From positions 6,199 through 70,198 of the forward strand of contig CAZGUX010000277.1 of the NCBI GenBank assembly GCA_964529305.1: a stretch of 64,000 nt of DNA, in the 5' to 3' direction. Numbering within the stretch: the first letter of the stretch is position 1; the number at the start of each line of letters is the position of its first letter. The notes under the pieces are model-generated. The model made no database searches. It was not told the DNA's origin and worked only from the letters and a program-made list of their open reading frames with translations. Source of the DNA: CAZGUX01 sp964529305 (GTDB taxonomy: Bacteria; Acidobacteriota; Terriglobia; Bryobacterales; Bryobacteraceae). The position numbers and the translations under genes were made by a program. This document shows positions 9,345 to 15,962 of this stretch, piece by piece.

Positions 9345-10094
9345 TCACGGCAACAGGGTGAAGTTGACATCGACCTGCGTCAACACCTCCGCGGGGACGC
9401 TGTTGAGGTAGGTTGGCTCGTACCGCCACTGGAGCACGGCATCGACTGCGGCTTTCGCCAGAAGCGGCGGGCCGCTCAACACGCGCAGGTTGCGAATCCT
9501 TCCCTCGCGGTCGATCATGGCTTCGAGTTTGACCGTGCCCTGGACACGGGCCTGCCGGGCCAACGGCGGATACACGGGTTTCACCTGGTAGGTGAGGCGT
9601 GCCGCCTGGATGAGGCCGCCGACCCTGACGTGTGGAATCGCCTCGCTCGTGGTCTTCGGCGGATCCGCCGGGCGCGGTGGAGGAGGCGGCGGCGCCAGTC
9701 TCACGGCCGGACCCGCGGTTCCGACGGGTCCTAAGCCGCCCGGCACTCCGGCGCCAGGCAAGCCACCGGGCAAACCGTCTGCGAGAGAAGGCTCCTCGCC
9801 GGCGAAGTCGAGGGCGGCCACGGCGGGAGCAGGTCTGTCGAGCGGCAGCAAAAGGGTCCTGGCACCCAAACTCGCCACTCTGGCAGACGAAGGCCTTGCC
9901 GGGCGCGCGGAAGGCCGGGGAGGCGGCACCGAAGGGGCGAACACTCCGACCAACCGGTGAATCGGTAACGGCTCGCTGAACACCAGAGACGTCATCATCA
10001 GGCCGCTGATTGCCAGCGATTGGGCGGCGGCGCTGAGAACAATGGCGGACGCGGCACGGCCGCGCTGCCGTGGAACAAAGACCGTCTCGAACAT
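9345..10094 (-). CDS. Energy transducer TonB family protein
   Basis: The start ATG at 10094 is preceded on the reverse strand by GGAGG at an 8-base spacing; the in-frame start at 10193 would add a charged tail before the membrane anchor and is not used. The 249-residue product has a single N-terminal transmembrane segment (about residues 15-35, IVLSAAAQSLAISGLMM), a proline-rich periplasmic spacer (PPPRPSARPARPS, RLAPPPPPPRPADPP) and a C-terminal TonB domain (PVYPPLARQARVQGTVKLEA ... VLQWRYEPTYLNSVPAEVLT). By family it carries proton-motive energy to outer-membrane receptors such as the two in this window. It is divergent from the blaI-like gene, and its C-terminal domain closely resembles that fused to the neighbouring M56 protein, suggesting local duplication and shared control. 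Confidence 0.9.
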   Translation of the reverse strand: MFETVFVPRQRGRAASAIVLSAAAQSLAISGLMMTSLVFSEPLPIHRLVGVFAPSVPPPRPSARPARPSSARVASLGARTLLLPLDRPAPAVAALDFAGEEPSLADGLPGGLPGAGVPGGLGPVGTAGPAVRLAPPPPPPRPADPPKTTSEAIPHVRVGGLIQAARLTYQVKPVYPPLARQARVQGTVKLEAMIDREGRIRNLRVLSGPPLLAKAAVDAVLQWRYEPTYLNSVPAEVLTQVDVNFTLLP

Positions 10095-10161
10095 GGCGGA
10101 CCTCCAGTTTGTCGCCGCCGAAGCCGGCGCTGAAGCCGGTTTCGGTTTCTTCTTCAACTCG

Positions 10162-10190
10162 AGATCCGGCCGGATCTGTAACGTTAGACA
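10162..10190. promoter_or_regulatory. Palindromes in the divergent tonB/blaI intergenic region
   Basis: A perfect 16-base palindrome AGATCCGGCCGGATCT (10162-10177) is followed by TGTAACGTTAGACA, which is one base from a TGTAACGTTACA palindrome. They lie in the leader of the reverse-strand TonB gene and could bind a regulator, but no binding family is recognised. Confidence 0.3.
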
Positions 10191-10307
10191 CAAAGCGGCA
10201 ACCCTGAGTTCCCGCGAGCGCGCCGGATGAGGCCGCGTGGAAAAAGCGCAAGGCGAGGGAACAAAGCAGGCGCCACCGGCGTCTCTCTTGACCGGAGCGA
10301 TCGAACG

Positions 10308-10323
10308 TGCTAGATTTCTAGCA
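10308..10323. promoter_or_regulatory. Candidate BlaI-type operator palindrome
   Basis: TGCTAGATTTCTAGCA is a perfect inverted repeat (7-base arms TGCTAGA/TCTAGCA, 2-base centre) 31 bases before the start of the blaI-like gene, overlapping where its promoter should be. BlaI/MecI dimers bind short palindromes and autoregulate, so this is the likely operator; that is inference from position and symmetry. Confidence 0.6.
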
Positions 10324-10354
10324 GGATGCTGGACAGTTAGCAGAAGGAAGCCCG

Positions 10355-10741
10355 ATGAAAGCGCACCACACCAACCTTTCCCGCCGCGAGCGCCAGATCA
10401 TGGACATCATGTTCCGCCGCGGCCGCGCCACCGCCGCGGAAATTCACTCCGAGTTGCCCGAACGTCCCAGTTACTCCGCCGTGCGGGCGCACTTGCGAAC
10501 TCTCGAGGAAAAAGGCCACGTCCGTCACCAGGCCGAGGATCTTCGCTACGTCTATCTTCCGACGCTCAATCCCGCCAGGGCCCGGCGCGGAGCGCTGGAG
10601 CACCTGGTGGACACCTTCTTTGGCGGTTCGGCGGCACACGCGGCAGCCGCCCTGATCGACGGTCATTCGGCGAAGCTCTCCCATGAAGACCTGGAGCGGT
10701 TGGAGCGTCTGATCGAGGATGCCAGGAAGAGAGGAGTGTGA
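10355..10741 (+). CDS. BlaI/MecI/CopY-family transcriptional repressor
   Basis: 128 residues; ATG preceded by AGAAGGAAG. The N-terminal winged helix has family features: LSRRERQIMDIMFRRGRATA (the 'xLtxaExxVMxxLW' equivalent), recognition-helix region RPSYSAVRAHLRTLEEKGHV and wing DLRYVYLPT. The C-terminal dimerisation and cleavage segment carries helices ALEHLVDTFFGG and LERLERLIEDARK. By family it represses its own operon until cleaved through an M56-family sensor peptidase; that sensor is encoded immediately downstream (3-base gap). A perfect palindrome at 10308-10323 is the likely operator. The signal is unknown: no beta-lactamase gene is seen nearby, so cell-wall or redox stress rather than antibiotic sensing is plausible in this phylum. 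Confidence 0.93.
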   Translation: MKAHHTNLSRRERQIMDIMFRRGRATAAEIHSELPERPSYSAVRAHLRTLEEKGHVRHQAEDLRYVYLPTLNPARARRGALEHLVDTFFGGSAAHAAAALIDGHSAKLSHEDLERLERLIEDARKRGV

Positions 10742-10744
10742 GCG

Positions 10745-12280
10745 ATGGTGGAACTGGCACTGAAGGCGACACTGATTCTGGCGATGGCCGGCGCGGCCTC
10801 CGCATTCACACGGCGGTCGTCCGCGGCGGTCCGGCATCTGATATGGCTGGCGGCGGTGGTGACGCTGCTGATGCTGCCCGCCGCGGCGAACCTGGCTCCA
10901 GCCTGGCGTCCGGCCCTGCCGTCGCCCCTGCGCGCGCTTCCGGAGACGTCCTGGATCGTCATCGATGTGGTCGCCGGCAAAGGTGGATCGCGTGTGGACT
11001 GGCCGCGACTGGTGTGGCTGCTTTGGGCGTCCGGGGCATTGGCCCTGGCCGCGCGAGCCGTTCTCTCTCAGGCCCGCGCCGCCCGTCTGGCCGCTCGCGC
11101 GCCGGCCTTCCCCGGACACGCCGACGTCCGGATCAGCGACGACATCTCGATCCCGATGGTGGTAGGCCTGTTCGATCCGGTGGTGCTGTTGCCGTCTTCC
11201 GCTCGAAATTGGACGGCCGAGCGGATGCGCCTGGTGTTGGGCCACGAGTTTGCGCATGTCGTCCGGCGCGACACCCTGGGCTGCGCCCTCGCCGAACTGG
11301 CGTGCGCGCTCTATTGGCCTCACCCTTTGGTCTGGCTCGCGGCCGCCCGCCTGCGCCAGGAGTGCGAGCAGGCCTGCGACGACGCCGTCCTCGAGCGGGG
11401 AGAAAAGGCATCCCTGTATGCGGAGCATCTGGTTGACCTGGTTCGCGGCCTGACCCGCCGGGAACCTCAGTTTGAAGGAGGAATCGCTATGGCACGTGTT
11501 ACCGATCTCGAGCATCGTCTGAAGGCGATGCTCAATTCCAATCGTTCCCGCCGGGCGGCCGGGCCGGGTCTGGCCGCTGCGGCCACGCTGGCGGCAGTCG
11601 CGGTCCTGTTACCGTTGTCGGCGTTCAAGGCCCCCGCGCAAACCGGCGCAACCATCTACGGCGTCGTCCGGGATGCCTCCGGCGCTACCGTGCCCAAGGC
11701 GCGGGTCACGCTGCTGTTCCCGGGTTCCGACCGGCAGGAGTTCTCCACCACCAACGACGTCGGCGAGTTCTCGTTCAAACCGCTGCCGTACGGCCTGTAC
11801 GACATCAAAGTCGCCAAGAGCGGCTTCGCGCTTCTCCAAGTGCAAGGCATCACGGCAGGTCCCGCCGCCGAGGCTCGTCTCGAACTGGTGCTAAACGTCG
11901 GCCAGGTGAGCGAGACCGTAAACGTCGCCGGCGAGCGTCCGTCCGCGGTGAGAACAGGAACGGCGCTACCCACCGGCCCTCCGACCCGAATCCGGGTGGG
12001 CGGCAACGTTCAGGCGACGAAACTGGACTACCAGGTGCGGCCGATCTATCCGCCGGATTGTAAGGCGGAAGGCGTCCAAGGTTCGGTCCTGCTAAGAGCC
12101 GTCATTGGCAAGGATGGTTCCCTGATAAACGTGGAACTGGTAAACCAGTTGGTGGACCGCCGATTGGTGAACGCCGCGCTTGACGCTGTCAGGCTGTGGC
12201 GCTACAAACCCACACTCCTCAACGGAATGCCTGTCGAAGTCGTCACGATGGTCACGGTGAATTTCACTCTCTCGGAATAA
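10745..12280 (+). CDS. M56 (BlaR1-type) metallopeptidase fused to carboxypeptidase-regulatory-like and TonB C-terminal domains
   Basis: 511 residues starting 3 bases after the BlaI stop, with GAGGAG upstream. N-terminal membrane segments lie at about residues 4-22, 30-48 and 88-106. The zinc-peptidase motif HEFAH is at residues 167-171, with the downstream acidic region ECEQACDDAVLE (206-217) matching the M56 third ligand area. A further membrane segment lies at about 277-293. A regulatory-like beta-sandwich follows (ATIYGVVRDASGATVPKARV, about 302-395), and then a TonB C-terminal domain (RPIYPPDCKAEGVQGSVLL ... LWRYKPTLLNGMPVEVV, about 420-510). Classical BlaR1 carries a penicillin-binding sensor domain in the last position; here it is replaced by envelope-contacting modules. 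Inferred role: sensing outer-membrane or TonB-related state and triggering BlaI cleavage. Confidence 0.9.
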   Translation: MVELALKATLILAMAGAASAFTRRSSAAVRHLIWLAAVVTLLMLPAAANLAPAWRPALPSPLRALPETSWIVIDVVAGKGGSRVDWPRLVWLLWASGALALAARAVLSQARAARLAARAPAFPGHADVRISDDISIPMVVGLFDPVVLLPSSARNWTAERMRLVLGHEFAHVVRRDTLGCALAELACALYWPHPLVWLAAARLRQECEQACDDAVLERGEKASLYAEHLVDLVRGLTRREPQFEGGIAMARVTDLEHRLKAMLNSNRSRRAAGPGLAAAATLAAVAVLLPLSAFKAPAQTGATIYGVVRDASGATVPKARVTLLFPGSDRQEFSTTNDVGEFSFKPLPYGLYDIKVAKSGFALLQVQGITAGPAAEARLELVLNVGQVSETVNVAGERPSAVRTGTALPTGPPTRIRVGGNVQATKLDYQVRPIYPPDCKAEGVQGSVLLRAVIGKDGSLINVELVNQLVDRRLVNAALDAVRLWRYKPTLLNGMPVEVVTMVTVNFTLSE

Positions 12281-12396
12281 AGGACTGGGGGCGCAGCTCC
12301 CCATTGGGAGCCCAGCCGAATGCGAACAGGTCAGGAAGTGAGGACTGCTTCCTTAACCTCTGCCGTGCCTCGGGCCCTGGCAGGGTCGAGTTTCGT

Positions 12397-12418
12397 CCGG
12401 GGCAGGCGCCTGCCCCGG
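12397..12418. repeat. Perfect 22-base GC palindrome
   Basis: Eleven-base self-complementary arms centred on GGCGCC between the M56 gene and the pal remnant. It may act as a terminator for either side but has no T run; it may equally be a dispersed repeat. Confidence 0.5.
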
Positions 12419-12421
12419 CGA

Positions 12422-12850
12422 TCACTCCCTTCCCTCGCGCGGGACCAGATGAGCCCGCCGGCTCCGCTGCCAGCAGGATTCCGACGCATCCTCACACTGA
12501 GGCTTCTCCTTGCCGTAACTCACGACGTGCAAGCTGGCTTGCGGCACGCCTGAGTCGCGCAGTTGTTCCGCAGCCCGCCTCGCGCGGCGGTCGCCCAGCG
12601 CGAGATTGTACTCGGCTGAACCTCGCTCATCGCAATGGCCTTCGACGGTGACTTTGACGGCCGGAAAGCCCGACAGAATGGGGGCCAGCAAACGGGCATT
12701 CCGCTGTAAAGCTATCAACGCCTCGTTGTTCAGGTCGAATCGGTCGTACTCAAAGAAGACGTCCTCAAGGCGCCCGCTCAGTTCGGCAAGAACTGCGTCC
12801 AGATTGCGGGGTGGCTTCGGCTTCCGGTAGTGTCCGGGGGTGCGTGCACC
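12422..12850 (-). pseudogene. 5'-truncated Pal-like OmpA-domain gene
   Basis: The reverse frame ends at 12422 and is open up to an in-frame TAG at 12851-12853. It encodes an OmpA/Pal peptidoglycan-binding domain: DVFFEYDRFDL, ALIALQRNARLL, VEGHCDERGSAEYN, LGDRRARRAAEQL and SLHVVSYGKEKP are classic Pal motifs, with the conserved 'GHCDERG' intact. Upstream of the domain there is no ATG or GTG start, no signal peptide and no lipobox cysteine, all required in a real Pal lipoprotein. The open frame stops within a few bases of a 23-base sequence (12826-12848) that recurs before argF. It is best read as a remnant left after loss or replacement of the 5' half. A functional pal elsewhere in the genome is expected. 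Confidence 0.75.
12826..12848 (+). repeat. Dispersed 23-base repeat, copy 1
   Basis: This stretch (containing TGTCCGGGGGTGCGTGCA) recurs exactly, inverted, at 26764-26786. Here it lies at the broken end of the pal remnant and just before the cyclase gene. Confidence 0.8.
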
Positions 12851-12875
12851 CTACCTTCGCCTTACAATACGCCTC

Positions 12876-13880
12876 ATGCGGACTCTCACCATGATCGGTT
12901 GCGCGGCCCTGCTGGCCGCTTCCCTCCAGGCGCAGGCGCTGAAGGGCTGGACCCAAGGCAAGGGCTTCGGCTGGGTCTACGGGAAGAACGATGAGCTTGG
13001 CGCTCTGAACGCCATCAACACTCCCGGCCAGATCCTGCGAGCCCTTCGCGAAATCAAAACCGGCAAAGTGTACGACCTCGGCGTCAGGGTGGACCGGACC
13101 TCGTTCAAGTGGCCCGGCCATTCGCCCACCGAGATTATGTCGTACCGCACGCCGGAAGGGGAAAGGCGCGGCAAGGACAGTCCGTTTCTCTCGAGCCCGA
13201 AGAAACTGGGCTGGCACAGTTGCGCGCTGTTTATCTCGGACAACGTCGGTACCCAGATCGACGGCCTTGGGCACATCACCAGCGGCGACGACAACCACTG
13301 GTACAACGGCTTCCGCGCGGCGCAGCACGATTTCGATTTCGGCATCCTGAAAGCGGATGCGGACACGATTCCGCCCGTGATTGGCCGTGCCGTCCTGATC
13401 GACGTCGCCGGGTGGAAGGGCGTCGAGGCGCTGCCGGCCAACTTCCCCATCGGGTCCAGGGAGTTGCAGGCCACGCTGGCGAAACAAGGCACGGATGTCG
13501 AACCGGGCGACATCGTCATGGTCCGGACGGGAACCCTGCGCTACTGGGGCGAAACCGGCGCGGACCACACCAAACTGGCCCAGCACGATTCGGCGGGGCT
13601 GACGCTGGAGGGGGCCAGGTGGCTGGTGGAGCAGAAGGGCGCGGTCATGATCGGCGCCGATACCAGCGGGACGGAAGCGGGCAAGGACCCCGCGATGCCG
13701 AACGCCCTGATTCCGGTGCACGAGTACCTGCTGGTGGAGCAGGGCGTCCACATCGGGGAGTTCCATTTCCTGGAAGATCTGGCGCGGGACAAGGCGTACC
13801 GGTTCACGTACGTGGCGATGACCAACCGGTTGAAGGGGACCGTCGCGGGGACGGCCATGCGGCCGATCGCGCTGCGGTAA
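12876..13880 (+). CDS. Secreted cyclase-family (kynurenine-formamidase-like) metal hydrolase
   Basis: The ATG at 12876 begins a signal peptide (MRTLTMIGCAALLAASLQAQA), so it is preferred over the GTG at 12840; the product has 334 residues. The central block DNVGTQIDGLGHI matches the PF04199 cyclase motif HxGTHxDxPxH in the diverged form in which the first His is Asn, common in the longer members. Also seen: GRAVLIDVAGWKGVE, the ligand region 'GDIVMVRTG' and a C-terminal 'HEYLLVEQGVHIGE' that fits the family. Known members hydrolyse N-formyl-kynurenine, isatin or similar cyclic amides and esters using a divalent metal; the substrate here is unknown. It ends 2 bases before a convergent toxin-like gene. 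Confidence 0.85.
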   Translation: MRTLTMIGCAALLAASLQAQALKGWTQGKGFGWVYGKNDELGALNAINTPGQILRALREIKTGKVYDLGVRVDRTSFKWPGHSPTEIMSYRTPEGERRGKDSPFLSSPKKLGWHSCALFISDNVGTQIDGLGHITSGDDNHWYNGFRAAQHDFDFGILKADADTIPPVIGRAVLIDVAGWKGVEALPANFPIGSRELQATLAKQGTDVEPGDIVMVRTGTLRYWGETGADHTKLAQHDSAGLTLEGARWLVEQKGAVMIGADTSGTEAGKDPAMPNALIPVHEYLLVEQGVHIGEFHFLEDLARDKAYRFTYVAMTNRLKGTVAGTAMRPIALR

Positions 13881-13882
13881 CA

Positions 13883-14212
13883 TCACCGAATTTCAACGAC
13901 CCGGTCGCCGGCGTCCAAGGCCGTTCGAACCTGATTCCAGACCCAGTCGATCCTGGTCAGCAGGTCCGCATTCCGGCAATTGCCGATCCGCACCCAGATG
14001 AGCCCGGCACGGGCCACTGGTTGCGTCGCCAGGCGAACGAAGTCATCGTCTTTACTGATCAACACGAGATCGTTTTCGTCAGCGTAACGCCAGATCTCCG
14101 GATCGGTTGCCTGTGCCAAACCGACATCCAAGACGTGCCTGCAGTCTTCGCCTCGCGCGCTGAGAGCACGTGCGAGGGCACCGGGAAGTTGGTTATCGAC
14201 CAGGAACCTCAC
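13883..14212 (-). CDS. DUF5615 PIN-like toxin-family protein
   Basis: 109 residues. The N-terminus 'MRFLVDNQLPGALARALSARG' and later 'DLVLISKDDDFVRLA' are characteristic of DUF5615 PIN-like proteins, with acidic residues at positions 6 and near 55-57 in PIN active-site order. By family these are the putative RNase partners of DUF433 antitoxins. The gene overlaps the upstream DUF433 gene by 4 bases, confirming a two-gene unit. Toxic activity is inferred from the pairing only. It is convergent with the cyclase gene at a 2-base gap. Confidence 0.85.
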   Translation of the reverse strand: MRFLVDNQLPGALARALSARGEDCRHVLDVGLAQATDPEIWRYADENDLVLISKDDDFVRLATQPVARAGLIWVRIGNCRNADLLTRIDWVWNQVRTALDAGDRVVEIR

Positions 14213-14439
14213 GAAGCAAGAACAATCGAATGATCCAACTGGCGGGCGGCATACTCCAACGCCGCCAGAATGTCTTCTTTTTCGAGAAAAGGATAATCAG
14301 AGAGAATCTCCTCGAATGAAGCCCCAGCAGCCAGCAGGCCGAGGACATCGGATACACGAAGGCGAAAGCCGCGGATGCAGGGGCGTCCCCCGCACTTCTC
14401 CGCTTCGACAGTAATTCGATGAACTCGTTCCGTCGTCAT
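14209..14439 (-). CDS. DUF433 antitoxin-like protein
   Basis: The ATG at 14439 has a good ribosome-binding site (GGAGAAGG) just upstream, giving 76 residues (MTTERVHRITVEAEKCGGRP). The motif 'CGGRPCIRGFRLRVSDVLGL LAAG' (about residues 15-37) and 'YPFLEKEDILAALEYAA' are the DUF433 signature: a small winged-helix-like domain found upstream of PIN-like toxins. Likely role: neutralising the DUF5615 protein and autoregulating the pair. It is divergent from the TPR gene that begins at 14503, so both may share a compact promoter region. Confidence 0.87.
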   Translation of the reverse strand: MTTERVHRITVEAEKCGGRPCIRGFRLRVSDVLGLLAAGASFEEILSDYPFLEKEDILAALEYAARQLDHSIVLAS

Positions 14440-14502
14440 CTTACCTTCTCCAGTGTACAAACGTCGCGGTCCCTTGCGGGCCGCGCTTGGTACGATCGGA
14501 CG

Positions 14503-15303
14503 ATGCGGGCATTCTGGACCTTGCTGTGCTGTCTGACCCTTCAGGCGGCCGAAGACATGAACTCGCTGGCCAGGAGCGCCCGCGATGCCTTTGGCAGCGG
14601 CGACCTCCGCGAGGCCGTTCGTCTGGCCGATCGCGCGGTCGAGTTATTTCCGCGCGACGCCCGAAGCTTCGCGCTGCGGGGCGCCTTGCGCGAGGCGGTG
14701 GAAAAACTGCCGGAGGCGATCGCCGACTACGACGCGGCGATCCGGTTGGAGCCCAAGTCGGCCAGCTTGTTCAACCAGCGAGGCGCCGCCCGCTTGAAGA
14801 CCGCGCAGATTGCCGCCTCCATCGAAGACTTCGACCGCGCCATCGCCTTCGACCCCGCCCAGGAAGCCCACCACTGGCAGCGCGGCATTTCGTATTACTA
14901 CGCCGGCCGCTTTCAGGAGGGCGTGAAGCAGTTTGAACTGCATCGTACGGTTAACCCGGACGACGTCGAGAACGCGGTCTGGCACTTTCTCTGCAAGGCC
15001 AGGGCGGAGAACTTCAAGGCGGCGCGCGCCGCGCTGATTCCCGTGAAGGGCGACGCGCGGGTGCCGATGAAGGAGATCCACGATCTCTTCGCGGGAAAGG
15101 CGACGGTCCCGCAGGTGATCGCCAAAGCGGGAGAAGGCGGCACGGAACTGTTCTACGCGAACCTGTACGCCGGACTCTATTTCGAGGCGGCGGGTGACGC
15201 GGCCAAGGCGCGCCAGCACATCGCCCGCGCCGCCAACGATTACCGCATCTCTCACTACATGTGGTACGTCGCCCGGGTGCACGATCAATTGGGCAGGCGG
15301 TAG
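14503..15303 (+). CDS. Exported TPR-repeat protein
   Basis: The ATG at 14503 starts a signal-like hydrophobic segment (MRAFWTLLCCLTLQAAEDM), so the longer in-frame start at 14419, which overlaps the antitoxin gene, is rejected. The 266-residue product has several TPR units: 'SARDAFGSGDLREAVRLADR', 'LRGALREAVEKLPEAIADYD', 'FNQRGAARLKTAQIAASIED' and 'WQRGISYYYAGRFQEGVKQF'. The organisation resembles NlpI-like periplasmic scaffolds, and the C-terminal 'AGLYFEAAGDAAKARQHIARA' adds another helix pair. No catalytic motif is seen. It precedes miaE by 9 bases and may be co-transcribed with it, although the functions look unrelated. Confidence 0.8.
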   Translation: MRAFWTLLCCLTLQAAEDMNSLARSARDAFGSGDLREAVRLADRAVELFPRDARSFALRGALREAVEKLPEAIADYDAAIRLEPKSASLFNQRGAARLKTAQIAASIEDFDRAIAFDPAQEAHHWQRGISYYYAGRFQEGVKQFELHRTVNPDDVENAVWHFLCKARAENFKAARAALIPVKGDARVPMKEIHDLFAGKATVPQVIAKAGEGGTELFYANLYAGLYFEAAGDAAKARQHIARAANDYRISHYMWYVARVHDQLGRR

Positions 15304-15312
15304 GCTGGGACT

Positions 15313-15927
15313 GTGATCGCGCTTGAGGAACTGCCGCTGCTGTCGCGAACGCCCGCGTCCTGGGCGGCGGAAGCGCTTCGGGACCCGCTGGCGCTGCTGA
15401 ACGATCACGCGTTTCTCGAAAGGAAGGCGGCCTCCAACGCGCTCGAGTTGCTCACCCGCTGGCCGGAACCCTGGCTGTCGGGTTGGGTCCAGGCCATGAC
15501 CGCCGTAGCGCGCGACGAGACCCTGCACCTGGCGCAGGTCGTGCGTCTGCTGACGCGCCGGGGCGGCCGGTTGGACCGGATTCACAAGAATCCCTACGCC
15601 AACGCCCTTCGCCTTCAGGTGCGGAAAGGCGAGGGCACCGCGGAACTGATCGACCGCCTGCTGATTTCGGCATTGATTGAAGCGCGTTCGTGCGAGCGCT
15701 TCGCCGTGCTGGAAGCGGCCTCGGAGGACGAGGAGCTTGGACAATTCTACGGCCGCCTGGGCTCGTCGGAAATGGGCCACTACGCCGTGTTTGTGAAACT
15801 GGCGCGACAGGCGGGTCCGCCGAAGCGCGTGGACGCCCGCTGGGAAGATCTGCTGCGGGTGGAAGCAAACGTTCTGGCGGAACAGGCGCCAGGGCCGCGA
15901 ATTCATTCGGGAGTCCCGCGGCCCTAG
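15313..15927 (+). CDS. miaE: tRNA-(ms2io6A) hydroxylase MiaE
   Basis: 204 residues from a GTG start. The di-iron ferritin-like ligands are visible in order: E36 in FLERKAASNAL, E69/H72 in ARDETLHL, the glutamates in ALIEARSCERFAVL, and the final ExxH in SSEMGHYAVF. The block LIDRLLISALIEARSCERF is a MiaE signature. The enzyme hydroxylates the isopentenyl group of 2-methylthio-N6-isopentenyl-adenosine at tRNA position 37, using O2. MiaA and MiaB, which make its substrate, are not in the window. The preceding TPR gene is 9 bases away, suggesting one transcript. Confidence 0.87.
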   Translation: MIALEELPLLSRTPASWAAEALRDPLALLNDHAFLERKAASNALELLTRWPEPWLSGWVQAMTAVARDETLHLAQVVRLLTRRGGRLDRIHKNPYANALRLQVRKGEGTAELIDRLLISALIEARSCERFAVLEAASEDEELGQFYGRLGSSEMGHYAVFVKLARQAGPPKRVDARWEDLLRVEANVLAEQAPGPRIHSGVPRP

Positions 15928-15962
15928 ACACGAAGCGCCACAGGTGCTACGTCTGGGCTGAG

